Assembly (NCBI RefSeq): GCF_030408795.1
Contig: NZ_CP047211.1
Coordinates: 186,001-250,000, forward strand
DNA length: 64,000 bases
Origin: Corynebacterium hansenii
GTDB lineage: Bacteria > Actinomycetota > Actinomycetes > Mycobacteriales > Mycobacteriaceae
Reading direction: 5' to 3'
Below, in pieces: positions 8,247-18,297 of this stretch; within the stretch, counting starts at the first letter, position 1, and each line of letters starts with the position of its first letter. The notes below the pieces were generated by a model, which saw only the letters and a list, made by a program, of their open reading frames with translations, had not been told where the DNA came from and ran no database searches. Position numbers and translations under genes: made by a program.

Positions 8247-10571
8247 ATGTCCACGCCCACGGATGTCCAGGGACGCGAACTGGATCTGGACATCACCGGC
8301 ATGACCTGCGCCTCGTGCGCCAACCGGATCGAGCGCAAGCTCAACAAGCTCGACGGCGTGACGGCCGCGGTCAACTACGCCACCGAACGGGCACACGTCA
8401 CCGTGCCCGCCGATTACGACCCCCAGCAGCTCCTCGACACCGTCGACGCCGCCGGGTATTCGGCCACGCTCCCGCCGCCTCCGCGCGCCGCGGCGGATGA
8501 GGGAGCCGGGGCGGATGAGGCGTCGTCAAGCGACGGAACCGAAACCGCCGCCGACCGTGAGCTGGAGGCCCTGCGCAACCGGGTGATCGGCTCGGTCGCG
8601 CTGGCCGTGCCGGTGATCCTGATCTCGATGTTCCCGGTGCTGCAATTCACCAATTGGCAGTGGCTGGCGCTGACGCTCACCGCGCCCGTGGTGGTGTGGG
8701 CCGGCTGGCCGTTCCACCGGGCGACGTGGAAGAACCTGCGCCACGGCGAGGCGACGATGGACACGCTGATCACCGTCGGCACGGGGTCCGCGTTCCTGTG
8801 GTCGCTGTACGCGCTGTTTTTGGGCACGGCGGGGACGCCGGGGCTCAAGCACGAGTTCACGCTGTCGGTCGCGCCGACCGACGGGGCGGCGAACGTGTAC
8901 CTCGAGGTCGCTGCGGGCGTGATCATGTTCGTGCTGGCCGGGCGGTACTTCGAGAAGCGTTCCAAGCGCCGCGCCGGCGACGCACTGCGGGCGATGCTCG
9001 ACTTGGGCGCCAAGGACGTCCGGGTGCTTGACGACGGCCGCGAACAGCTGGTTCCGGCGTCGTCCCTGAAGGTGGGCGACCGGTTCGTGGTGCGGCCGGG
9101 CGAGAAGATCGCCACCGACGGCCGCGTGGTGGACGGCACGTCCGCCGTGGACGAGTCGATGCTCACCGGCGAATCCGCGCCGGTCGAGGTCGCGGCGGGC
9201 GACGACGTCACGGGTGCGACGGTCAACGCTTCGGGCCGCCTGGTCGTGGAAGCCACGCGCGTCGGCGCCGACACCCAGCTGGCGCAGATGGCGAAGATGG
9301 TCGAGGAAGCGCAGTCCGGCAAGGCCGAGGTGCAGCGCCTGGCGGACCGGATCTCCGGCGTGTTCGTGCCGGTGGTCATCGCGATCGCCGTGGCCACGTT
9401 GGGTGCATGGCTGGGCGCGGGATTCCCGGCGTCGGCGGCGTTCACCGCGGCGGTGGCGGTGCTGATCATCGCGTGCCCGTGCGCCCTGGGCCTGGCGACG
9501 CCGACGGCGCTGCTCGTGGGCACCGGACGTGGCGCGCAGATGGGCGTGCTGCTCAAGGGGCCCGTGGTGCTGGAGTCGACCCGCCGCGTGGACACCGTGG
9601 TGCTGGACAAGACCGGCACCGTCACCAGCGGCGACATGGCGCTGGCGGAGGCGTGGCCCGGCGAGGGCGTCGACCGCGCCGAGCTGCTGCGCCTGGCCGG
9701 GGCCGTCGAATCGGCGTCGGAGCATCCCATCGCGCGTGCCATCGCCGACGGTGCGCGGGCCGAACTGGAGGGGGCGGGGGCGCCGCTGCCTCCCGTCGAG
9801 GGTTTCGAGAACCTTCCGGGCCAGGGCGTTCGCGCCCGCGTCGACGGGGTGGAAGTGACCGTCGGGCGCGGCGTGGGTGAGCTGTCGGAGGATCTGGCGC
9901 GGCGTTTCGATGCCGCCGTCGCCGCCGGCCGCACCGCCGTGACCGTCGCCTGGGATGGTCGGGCACGCGGTGTGCTTGTGGTGTCCGACCGGGTGAAGCC
10001 GACGTCGGCGGCCGCGATCGCCGAACTGCGGGGCCTCGGCCTGGAGCCGGTGCTGCTGACGGGCGACAATGCGGTCGTCGCCCGCCATGTCGCGGAGGAA
10101 GTCGGCATCGATGACGTCCGTGCCGAGGTGATGCCCGCCGACAAGGTCGACGTGGTCAAGTCGCTGCAGGCGGAGGGCCGCGTCGTCGCGATGGTCGGCG
10201 ACGGGGTCAACGACGCCGCCGCCCTGGCGCAGGCCGATCTGGGCCTGGCCATGGGCACCGGCACCGATGCCGCGATCCAGGCGTCGGACGTGACGCTCGT
10301 GCGCGGTGACCTGATGGCCGCCGTCGACGCCGTGCGGTTGGCGCGGCGGACGCTGGGCACCATCAAGGGCAACTTGTTCTGGGCGTTCGCCTACAACGTG
10401 GCGGCCATTCCGCTGGCCGCGCTGGGACTGCTCAACCCGATGCTGGCGGGCGCCGCGATGGCGTTTTCGTCGGTGTTCGTGGTGTCCAACAGCCTACGGC
10501 TCAGGGGCTTCCGCAGCAGGGCCGTCAACGACGGGACCAACGACGGGGCGGGCGCCGGGGAGGTGGCGTAG
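8247..10571 (+). CDS. copA: P1B-type copper-exporting ATPase CopA
   Basis: Pumps Cu(I) out of the cytosol at the cost of ATP. The 774-aa protein has one N-terminal metal-binding domain (GMTCASC, residues 18-24), about eight membrane helices, the actuator motif TGES, the intramembrane CPC site ([11 protein letters not shown]), the phosphorylation motif DKTGT, the SEHPIA nucleotide motif, and [10 protein letters not shown]. That set, including the HP locus, marks the P1B-1 copper class. ATG 8247 is chosen over GTG 8238 because GAAAGAAG lies 8 nt before it. An exact GTCGTCAAGC copy (8522) falls in the Ser-rich linker after the metal domain. csoR follows with no gap. Confidence 0.95.
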   Translation: MSTPTDVQGRELDLDITGMTCASCANRIERKLNKLDGVTAAVNYATERAHVTVPADYDPQQLLDTVDAAGYSATLPPPPRAAADEGAGADEASSSDGTETAADRELEALRNRVIGSVALAVPVILISMFPVLQFTNWQWLALTLTAPVVVWAGWPFHRATWKNLRHGEATMDTLITVGTGSAFLWSLYALFLGTAGTPGLKHEFTLSVAPTDGAANVYLEVAAGVIMFVLAGRYFEKRSKRRAGDALRAMLDLGAKDVRVLDDGREQLVPASSLKVGDRFVVRPGEKIATDGRVVDGTSAVDESMLTGESAPVEVAAGDDVTGATVNASGRLVVEATRVGADTQLAQMAKMVEEAQSGKAEVQRLADRISGVFVPVVIAIAVATLGAWLGAGFPASAAFTAAVAVLIIACPCALGLATPTALLVGTGRGAQMGVLLKGPVVLESTRRVDTVVLDKTGTVTSGDMALAEAWPGEGVDRAELLRLAGAVESASEHPIARAIADGARAELEGAGAPLPPVEGFENLPGQGVRARVDGVEVTVGRGVGELSEDLARRFDAAVAAGRTAVTVAWDGRARGVLVVSDRVKPTSAAAIAELRGLGLEPVLLTGDNAVVARHVAEEVGIDDVRAEVMPADKVDVVKSLQAEGRVVAMVGDGVNDAAALAQADLGLAMGTGTDAAIQASDVTLVRGDLMAAVDAVRLARRTLGTIKGNLFWAFAYNVAAIPLAALGLLNPMLAGAAMAFSSVFVVSNSLRLRGFRSRAVNDGTNDGAGAGEVA

Positions 10572-11009
10572 ATGAACGCGCGATTCGATCTTAAACCCGT
10601 CGGGGAAACCCCGGCCGAGCCGGCCATGGAAAGTGCGAGGGTCAAGGAAGATGAGATGCCGGAGGAGGCGAGCCCGGCCGAGCTGGCCGTCGCCTGTTGT
10701 TCGGACGATGCCGACTGCGGCTGCCACGCCCACCACGGCTACATCAGCGACAAGAAGCGCTACCTCGCCCGCCTCAAGCGGATCGAGGGCCAGGTGCGCG
10801 GCGTGCACAGGATGATCGACGAGGAGAACTACTGCATCGACATCCTCACGCAGATCTCCGCGCTCAACTCGGCGCTGAAGTCGGTGTCCCTGGCGCTGCT
10901 CGAGGACCACATGCGCCACTGCGTCGTGTCCGCCGCGCAGAGCGGCGGAGAGGAACTCGAGGTGAAGCTCCAGGAAGCCGCCGACGCCATCCGCCGCTTG
11001 GCCAAGTAG
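10572..11009 (+). CDS. csoR: copper-sensing repressor CsoR with Cys-rich N-terminal extension
   Basis: Four-helix, DNA-binding Cu(I) sensor of 145 aa. The metal triad is intact: Cys88 (ENYCID), His113 and Cys117 (EDHMRHC), with the same 25- and 4-residue spacing as M. tuberculosis CsoR. The ATG directly abuts the copA stop. Unlike most family members (about 90-120 aa) it has a 55-residue N-terminal extension that contains CCSDDADCGCHAHHGY (residues 42-57), a second possible metal site. If translation began at an internal Met this extension would shrink but the Cys/His run would remain. It probably represses its own operon through the two operators at 7653-7693. Confidence 0.9.
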   Translation: MNARFDLKPVGETPAEPAMESARVKEDEMPEEASPAELAVACCSDDADCGCHAHHGYISDKKRYLARLKRIEGQVRGVHRMIDEENYCIDILTQISALNSALKSVSLALLEDHMRHCVVSAAQSGGEELEVKLQEAADAIRRLAK

Positions 11010-11048
11010 CGCCGCCTCTTTTCGCCGCGCAGTCGATGACCAGGGATT

Positions 11049-11077
11049 TTGTGGAAACTGGACCCCTTGGGTAATCT
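11049..11077 (+). promoter_or_regulatory. sigma-A-type promoter of tRNA-Ser
   Basis: -35 TTGTGG (11049-11054), 17-nt spacer, -10 TAATCT (11072-11077), 7 nt before the tRNA. Confidence 0.65.
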
Positions 11078-11084
11078 TCGACGC

Positions 11085-11172
11085 GGAGGATTCGCCTAGC
11101 GGCCTATGGCGCTCGCCTGGAACGCGAGTTGGGAGCAATCCCTCAGGGGTTCAAATCCCCTATCCTCCGCCA
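11085..11172 (+). tRNA. tRNA-Ser(GGA)
   Basis: Seven-base acceptor stem GGAGGAT/ATCCTCC, discriminator G and encoded CCA. The anticodon loop CTGGAAC between CTCGC and GCGAG gives anticodon GGA, and the long variable arm is that of a class II tRNA. The T arm contains GGTTCAAATCC. It reads UCC/UCU serine codons. Confidence 0.95.
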
Positions 11173-11179
11173 AGGAAAG

Positions 11180-11207
11180 CCCCCTGGTCCCGTGACCAGG
11201 GGGTTTT
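11180..11207 (+). terminator. terminator after tRNA-Ser
   Basis: Perfect 10-bp stem CCCCCTGGTC/GACCAGGGGG, 4-nt loop, then TTTT. Confidence 0.85.
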
Positions 11208-11244
11208 CGCATGCGCCCCTCCCGTGTGTCCCGGCCCGGCCCCG

Positions 11245-12441
11245 TCACTCCTCGTCGGCGACGTCCGGCGTCGGCGCGGCGGCATCCGGGTCCGCCGTGG
11301 GCTCTCGGACGAGCCTGGGGACGATCTTCACCATGATCACCATCGCCACCAGTTCGACCATCGTCTGCGTGACGACGGCCAACGCGGCGATATCCAACCC
11401 CGCCGGCAGTGCGAGCGCCAACGGCAGCACCACGAGGGAATTGCGCGTCACCGCGGAGAACGCGACGGCGCGGATGGCGGGGACGTCCAGGCGGGAGAAC
11501 TTCGCCGTCGCCACGCCCAGGCCCAACGCGATGGGGACATAGGCCGCGTACAACGGCACGAGCCGGGCCAGATCCCCGATCCGCGACGTCACATCGGCGA
11601 TCTGCGAGGCGATCACCAGCGCGAGCGTCGTCATCACCAGCGGCACCATCGCCGCCGCCATGAAACGCTCCACGGCGCGCGCCCCTCGGCGGCGGGGTGC
11701 GTCGCGCCGCGCCGGGTCGTCGTCAAGCGAGCCCGCGCCCCCGACCGCCTGGACGACCGCCGCGGCGGCCAGCGGCACCACGATCAGGAACGTGAACGAC
11801 GTGAGGAACGGCCCCGGATCGAGGAACCCCTCCAACGCCTCGCCCGCGAACAGCTGGCCCGGGCCGACGAACATGAGCAGATAGATCGGCAGCGCCGCCA
11901 TCTGCAGGATCAGCAGGATCGGCGTCGCCGCCAACAGCCGCGTGCGCGCGCCGCCCGCCAAGCCCGTGAACGGGATGACGTAATCGATGCACGGCGCGAG
12001 GAGCACCAGCAGCAGCCCGATGAGCAGGCCGCGGTCATCCGCCACGAATCTGGACAACGCGAACACGACCCAGGGCGTGACCAGGAAATTCACGCCCACG
12101 ATCGCCGCGCCGAAACGAATGTCCCGGAACGCCCGGCCGATGCGCGTCAGCGGCACCGACAGGAACGTCGCGAAAAGCAGCAACGCCAGCGTCGGCGTGA
12201 TCCACCAGGCCAGCATCGCCGGCAGGTCCGGCATGCCGACGCGCTCCGCACCCAGCCCGACGAGCGCCCCCACCGCGATCGCCGCGAAATAAAGCTCCAC
12301 CTGATGGCCATCCCACCACTCGGGCAGCGATCGCCGGTAGCGGGTGGCATGGGAATCGGGGGAGCTGTCCGAACCCGGCGAGTTCCGCGGGGAAGGGCGC
12401 CCGCGCGAGGTCGGATCCGGGGATGTGCCTGGGTCCGTCAT
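11245..12441 (-). CDS. arsenite permease / bile acid:sodium symporter superfamily transporter
   Basis: 398-aa membrane protein with about ten helices of the BART superfamily. Helices in the first half carry LLLVLLAPCIDYVIPFTG, resembling the APC motif with the conserved Cys of ACR3 arsenite effluxers; the second half has FSAVTRNSLVVLPLALALP, the family's second crossing region. This makes arsenite or another oxyanion/organic anion a plausible substrate. No arsR or arsC lies nearby, so an arsenic role is not certain. ATG 12441 is chosen because GGGAGG precedes it by 5 nt; a start 33 nt upstream is possible. The first 50 residues are a polar extension. It stands alone, convergent with the tRNA gene. 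Confidence 0.75.
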   Translation of the reverse strand: MTDPGTSPDPTSRGRPSPRNSPGSDSSPDSHATRYRRSLPEWWDGHQVELYFAAIAVGALVGLGAERVGMPDLPAMLAWWITPTLALLLFATFLSVPLTRIGRAFRDIRFGAAIVGVNFLVTPWVVFALSRFVADDRGLLIGLLLVLLAPCIDYVIPFTGLAGGARTRLLAATPILLILQMAALPIYLLMFVGPGQLFAGEALEGFLDPGPFLTSFTFLIVVPLAAAAVVQAVGGAGSLDDDPARRDAPRRRGARAVERFMAAAMVPLVMTTLALVIASQIADVTSRIGDLARLVPLYAAYVPIALGLGVATAKFSRLDVPAIRAVAFSAVTRNSLVVLPLALALPAGLDIAALAVVTQTMVELVAMVIMVKIVPRLVREPTADPDAAAPTPDVADEE

Positions 12442-12546
12442 GCCGCCTCCCTTCGCGTGGCGGGCCCGCCCCACCGTCGAACGCGGCGGGGCCCATCCCC
12501 ACCGAATCTAGTGAAGGACGGGCCCCGTTGCGGGAAGCGAAGCCGC

Positions 12547-13455
12547 TCAGCGCAGATTGTCCGCCATGATGCGGCCCATGGCGCGCGACCCCTCGAGGGT
12601 CGGGTGCAGCTTCATGTTGTGGTCACTGGTCTGGTCGTAGATGCCGGCGACGTAGCGCTGCGAATCCGGCGCGGCGCAGGTGCCGTGGCCGGCGGTCATC
12701 GACTTGAGGTCGATGAAGCGCATGCCGTGCGCGTCGGCCGCCGAGCGGATCGACGACTGCAGGCCGGTCTCGATGGCGCCGGCGCCCGGCACCATGATCG
12801 GCGACGGGGTGTCCGGCGTGGTGTTGATGACGCAGAAGTTGTCGCCCGCGCCGAACTCCGGGTAGCCGGCCATGACGATCTCCGCGTTGGGGGCGGCCTG
12901 GCGCACGCGGCGCTGCACCTCCGCGATGGTGGCGTGGTAGCCGCTGGGCAGGTTGCCGGCGACGCCCGCGACGTGCGTGCCCGTGTCGACCCACTGGATG
13001 GCGTCGAGGCCGCCGTACATCAGCGCAACCTTGCGCGTCGACGGGCCGAGGTCGCCGTTGTTGACGGCCTTGATCACCGTGTTGGTCAGGTCCAGGTAGG
13101 GGATGCGCCCGGTGCCGTTGCAGGAGTAATCGGCCAGGGAAACGTCGAGAATGCCGGCGGCGACGCGCGGCCAGTTCTCGGGGTCCTGGGGGCAGCCGCC
13201 CGCGCCGGCGACGGGGGCGCGGGAGCCGCTGGTCGGGCCGGTGCCGGCGATGATGTGGCCGGCGGGCAGCGTCGGGTTGGACGAGAAGGAGTCGCCGAAG
13301 ACGACGAGATCCTTGCCCGCCGGGTCGGCGTCGGCGTTCGGGGCGGCGCCGGTGGCGGAGACGGCGAGCAGGCCGGTGGCGAGGGCGGCGGTTGCGGCGA
13401 TGGCTAGGGCGGAACGGTGCATATTTGATATGCGGGCACGGAGCGAGGGCTTCAT
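12547..13455 (-). CDS. secreted SGNH/GDSL-type hydrolase
   Basis: 302-aa protein with an N-terminal signal peptide (basic start, then LAIAATAALATGLLAVSATGA, cleavage near residues 36-42). Block I FGDSFS supplies the nucleophile Ser and block V SDHNMKLHP supplies the catalytic Asp and His, as in esterases/lipases of the SGNH superfamily. Block III, usually GxND with an oxyanion-hole Asn, reads YGGLDA. Two cysteine pairs (GGCPQ/YSCNG and NFCV/GTCA) suggest disulphides and an extracellular place. ATG 13455 is used; ATG 13422 would shorten the n-region but keep the signal peptide. The substrate is unknown; cell-envelope esters or host lipids are reasonable. Confidence 0.82.
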   Translation of the reverse strand: MKPSLRARISNMHRSALAIAATAALATGLLAVSATGAAPNADADPAGKDLVVFGDSFSSNPTLPAGHIIAGTGPTSGSRAPVAGAGGCPQDPENWPRVAAGILDVSLADYSCNGTGRIPYLDLTNTVIKAVNNGDLGPSTRKVALMYGGLDAIQWVDTGTHVAGVAGNLPSGYHATIAEVQRRVRQAAPNAEIVMAGYPEFGAGDNFCVINTTPDTPSPIMVPGAGAIETGLQSSIRSAADAHGMRFIDLKSMTAGHGTCAAPDSQRYVAGIYDQTSDHNMKLHPTLEGSRAMGRIMADNLR

Positions 13456-15393
<1,938 letters not shown>

Positions 15394-15403
15394 CGGGACG
15401 TTC

Positions 15404-16267
15404 GTGGATCTTCCCGAGACTTCTTTTTGGGCGCGCCGCCTCTTCCCGGGGGCGGCGCGCATCGCCGTGCGCCGGGCCGTGTTGCCGGGGCGGCGCCGCA
15501 GGAAGGCGCGGCCGGGCATCCCGGTCAAGGTCGCCGAGTTTTCGCTTTACGACGTCCCGATCGACGACGACGCAGTTCCCGACGTGGTCGATGCCGGGGA
15601 AGCGCGATTCGCCGTCGCCGCCGATGTGGGCGGGGATTGGCGTGATGACGGGCCCGATGGCGGGCGCGACGGCGGACACGGCGGCACCGCGGATGATGCG
15701 CCGCGCCGCGAGATCGCGGCGATGACGGTGAACTTCGGCCGCGTCGATCTGAACCTGCGCACGCCGGGCGGCGATGACGTCCGCGTCGAAATGTTCCTGG
15801 TCGCGTACCCGGATTCCCTGGCGACCCGCTACGGCGGCGACGGGGATGATTCCGGCATCGCCCGCGCCGTCGCGGGTGCGGCGGCGCTGGTCGCGGATGA
15901 TCAGGAAGCTGCCCGGCCGACGCCGGGTTCGGTGATCCCGGAGGCCGTGCGCATCGGCATGGGCGCCGACTTCGACGCGTCGCGGTCGACGACGCCGCAC
16001 CTGTTGTGCGTCGCCCCGTACGTGTGGCCGGACGGCGTGCCCACCATCACCGAGGAGCCGGGCAAGATTTCCGTCCACGGGGACGCGGACGGTTTCCCCG
16101 ACCGCGTCACCGGTCGTTCGCGGTTGACCACGGTCACGCAGCTCGTCCCGATCACCGAGGAAGAGTACGCGCACGCCGACGCCCACGGGGTCGAGTCGCT
16201 GATGCAGTTGCTGGCCGACGTCGACGCCGATCTGAGGGACCTGCGGCGCGCTTCCGTGGCGCGGTGA
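15404..16267 (+). CDS. suppressor-of-fused (SUFU)-like domain protein
   Basis: 287-aa cytosolic protein. After a basic N-terminus (residues 1-45) there is an acidic, Gly/Asp-rich insert (about 80-105), then alternating strands. The end, TTVTQLVPITEEEYAHADAHGVESLM, resembles the C-terminal part of bacterial SUFU-domain proteins (PF05076), in which an L-x-P-I-T-x-x-E segment precedes a helix. The function of bacterial SUFU proteins is largely unknown; several sit in toxin-immunity contexts, but nothing here suggests a toxin. The start is GTG 15404, 10 nt after the aminotransferase stop, without a clear ribosome-binding site, so the N-terminus is uncertain. Confidence 0.5.
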   Translation: MDLPETSFWARRLFPGAARIAVRRAVLPGRRRRKARPGIPVKVAEFSLYDVPIDDDAVPDVVDAGEARFAVAADVGGDWRDDGPDGGRDGGHGGTADDAPRREIAAMTVNFGRVDLNLRTPGGDDVRVEMFLVAYPDSLATRYGGDGDDSGIARAVAGAAALVADDQEAARPTPGSVIPEAVRIGMGADFDASRSTTPHLLCVAPYVWPDGVPTITEEPGKISVHGDADGFPDRVTGRSRLTTVTQLVPITEEEYAHADAHGVESLMQLLADVDADLRDLRRASVAR

Positions 16268-16279
16268 CGCGGGGCTTCC

Positions 16280-16285
16280 TAAGAT
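16280..16285 (+). promoter_or_regulatory. -10 box of the TIGR04222/MNIO operon
   Basis: TAAGAT, 7 nt before an ATG at 16293 that opens an eight-codon ORF coupled to the membrane-protein gene. The start would be leaderless. Confidence 0.55.
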
Positions 16286-16292
16286 CACCGCC

Positions 16293-16316
16293 ATGATTGG
16301 ACGACCGCCGCGATGA
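16293..16316 (+). CDS. leaderless eight-codon upstream ORF
   Basis: ATG 16293 encodes MIGRPPR and stops at TGA 16314-16316. That TGA overlaps the ATG of the next gene (ATGA at 16313-16316). The -10 box TAAGAT would start the mRNA at about this ATG, so ribosomes loading leaderless here would be handed to the membrane-protein start, which has no ribosome-binding site of its own. The peptide is probably only a loading device. Confidence 0.5.
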   Translation: MIGRPPR

Positions 16317-17326
16317 CGAGTTTCGAGTATTTCCTGTTTTATTCGCGTCCCCTGTGGGGCATCGACGGGCCGACCTGGCTGGTGCTCATGGGTGCCGCCT
16401 TCGTGGTGGGCATCGCGGTGTGGCTGGTGGCCGACATCGTGGAGAAGTCCCGCGCGCGCCGGGCGGTGCGCGAGGCGTCGTCGACCCACGTCGGTTGGGC
16501 GCAGCAGACCGCCGCGACGATGGCCCCCGCGTACGCCGCGTACCTGTGCGGCGGCCGTCGCCGCGTCACCGATCTCGCCTTCGCCGAGCTGGCCCTGTCC
16601 GGGGCGGTGCCGCAGATGCAGTACTCCCGGCGGCGGATCATGCTGGCGCCGGAGGTCAAGCAGGGCGCGGGCCAATGGGCGCCGGGCGTTGCCGGGCCGT
16701 CCCAGGGTTTGAGCCCGGTGGCCGTGGCGATGCTCGAGTCGGCGCGCCGTTCGGGGAAGCTGAAGAAGCGTTCCGGTCGCGCGGCGGCCCGCGAGGTCGC
16801 CGCCGTGCGCGCCGAACTCGTCCGGGGCGGACTGGTGAAGCCCGCGCGATTCCGGCCGCACACCGTGATCGCGCTCATCGCCTTCGCGGTGTTCGTGCTG
16901 GTCAACGTCGTGCGCGCGTATATCGCGGCGAGCAACTACCGGCCGGTGAGTTTCATGGTGTTCCTGCTCATCGTCATGATTGCCACGGTGGCCCTCGTGG
17001 CCGCTTCGCGCACCGCCCCGGAGGTCACCGACGTGGAGCTCACCGACCGCGGCCGCCAGGTGCGGGCGGCGCTGGAGAACGAGGTGTCCCGCCTGGGCGA
17101 CACGGTGGCCATGCTGCCGAGCCGGGGCCAGGGGCTCATGATCGTCGCAGTCGGTGGACTGGCCGCGGCGGCGATCGTCCCGCAGGTGCTGGTGCAGTCG
17201 TATTCGTCGATGATGTGGTCGTCGCCGTTCACCGGCGGTGACTCGTCATCGTCGATGTCGGGCTGCGGCGGCTCGTCCTGCGGCAGCGGGTGCGGCGGTG
17301 GCGGCTGCGGCGGGTGCGGCTCCTGA
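16313..17326 (+). CDS. TIGR04222-like membrane protein with Cys-rich C-terminal tail
   Basis: 337-aa membrane protein. Predicted spans lie near residues 22-43, 184-204, 211-231 and 273-294; residues 45-180 form a soluble domain with LCGGRRRVTDLAFAELALSG, the region typical of TIGR04222 proteins of actinobacteria. The tail after residue 308 is Ser/Gly-rich and ends in a run with cysteines at 318, 323, 327, 332 and 335, spaced by Gly and Ser. The stop overlaps the start of the DUF692/MNIO gene (TGATG), and that gene overlaps the next, so all three are made together. Inference: the Cys-rich tail may be modified by the MNIO enzyme, making this a membrane-anchored precursor. The start is fixed by the ATGA overlap with a short upstream ORF. 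Confidence 0.75.
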   Translation: MTSFEYFLFYSRPLWGIDGPTWLVLMGAAFVVGIAVWLVADIVEKSRARRAVREASSTHVGWAQQTAATMAPAYAAYLCGGRRRVTDLAFAELALSGAVPQMQYSRRRIMLAPEVKQGAGQWAPGVAGPSQGLSPVAVAMLESARRSGKLKKRSGRAAAREVAAVRAELVRGGLVKPARFRPHTVIALIAFAVFVLVNVVRAYIAASNYRPVSFMVFLLIVMIATVALVAASRTAPEVTDVELTDRGRQVRAALENEVSRLGDTVAMLPSRGQGLMIVAVGGLAAAAIVPQVLVQSYSSMMWSSPFTGGDSSSSMSGCGGSSCGSGCGGGGCGGCGS

Positions 17327-18297
17327 TGGGGCGTCCGATGGCCCGCGCCGCCCGGGAGTTGTCGGGCCCGACCATCGCGTGGCGCCCGGGCACGGCCGCC
17401 GCGGTGGCGGCCGCGGCCCCCGCCTGGACGGAGGTCGTCGCGGACTCGCTGATCCATGGGGAGCAGTGCGGGACCCACGGCGCGCAAGGCTCCGCCGCGG
17501 AGGGGGCAGGCCGAGCGCGAGGCGGCACCGACCATGAGGGGAAAGGACGACCGCCCGGCGTCGTCGTCCCGCCCGCGCTGGCCGAGCTGATCGACCGCGG
17601 CACGGCGGTGGTGCCGCATGGCCTGCGCCTGTCGTTGGCCTCGGCGGATCCGCGCGACGTGGGCGATCCTTCGGTCCTCGCCCGGACGGCGGAGGCCCTC
17701 GGGTCGCCGTTGGCCAGCGAGCACATCGCCTTCACCAGGGCCGGCGGGATGGACGTGGGCCATCTGGTCGCGCCGCCGCAGACGAGGGAGCAGGTCGCGG
17801 TCATCGCGCGCAATTACCGCGCCGTCGCCGACCGCATTCCGGTGCCCGTGGCGCTGGAGCACGTCTCGGCGATGGTCGACTGGCCGGAGTCGGAGATGGC
17901 GGAGGGCGATTTCGCCGCGGAGGTGTGCGCCGCCACGGGTGCGGGGCTGGTCCTCGACGTGGCCAACGTCTACGCCAACGCGCTCAACCGTGGCCTGGAC
18001 CCGGCCGCCGAGCTGGCACGGTTTCCCGTGGAACCGATCGTCTACGTTCACGTGGCGGGCGGGCACATGCGCGAGGGGCGCTACGTCGATTCGCACGTCG
18101 ATCCGGTGCCGCCGCAGGTGCTGGAGCTGCTGTCCCAGCTGGCGGACCGGTGCCGCTCGGCGGGCCGCGCCGCGCCGCCGACGCTGATCGAGCGCGATGG
18201 CGCGTACCCGTCGCGGGACGTCATGCTCGCCGAGCTCGCGGCGGTCGGGGCCGCGCTTGACGACGCCCACGTTCCCTCCGAAGGAGCCCACGGGTGA
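17326..18297 (+). CDS. DUF692 / MNIO (multinuclear non-haem iron-dependent oxidase) family enzyme
   Basis: 323-aa TIM-barrel protein of the MbnB/BufB family. Ligand-type residues seen in order: His98 (PHGLRLSLAS), Glu132-His133 (SEHIAF), Glu178 (ALEHVS), Asp211 and Asn214 (LDVANVYANA), His242 (VHVAGGH), Asp255 and His257 (DSHVD), Glu289 (LIERD). This matches the two- or three-iron site of characterised members, which oxidise cysteine in ribosomal peptides to oxazolone/thioamide, 5-thiooxazole or related groups. A Gly/Arg-rich insert (residues 45-78) lies early in the barrel. ATG 17326 overlaps the preceding stop by one base. The next gene encodes a small protein in the place of the usual MNIO partner. 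A modifying role on the neighbouring Cys-rich tail is inference. Confidence 0.88.
   Translation: MGRPMARAARELSGPTIAWRPGTAAAVAAAAPAWTEVVADSLIHGEQCGTHGAQGSAAEGAGRARGGTDHEGKGRPPGVVVPPALAELIDRGTAVVPHGLRLSLASADPRDVGDPSVLARTAEALGSPLASEHIAFTRAGGMDVGHLVAPPQTREQVAVIARNYRAVADRIPVPVALEHVSAMVDWPESEMAEGDFAAEVCAATGAGLVLDVANVYANALNRGLDPAAELARFPVEPIVYVHVAGGHMREGRYVDSHVDPVPPQVLELLSQLADRCRSAGRAAPPTLIERDGAYPSRDVMLAELAAVGAALDDAHVPSEGAHG

Noticed and set aside
11245..12441. Naming the transporter arsB/acr3 outright
   Set aside because: The APC-type motif is suggestive, but no ars regulator or reductase is nearby and the family also carries bile acids and other anions.
15404..16267. SUFU-like gene as an immunity protein of a toxin system
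   Set aside because: No toxin or secretion gene lies next to it; the neighbours are an aminotransferase and the MNIO operon.
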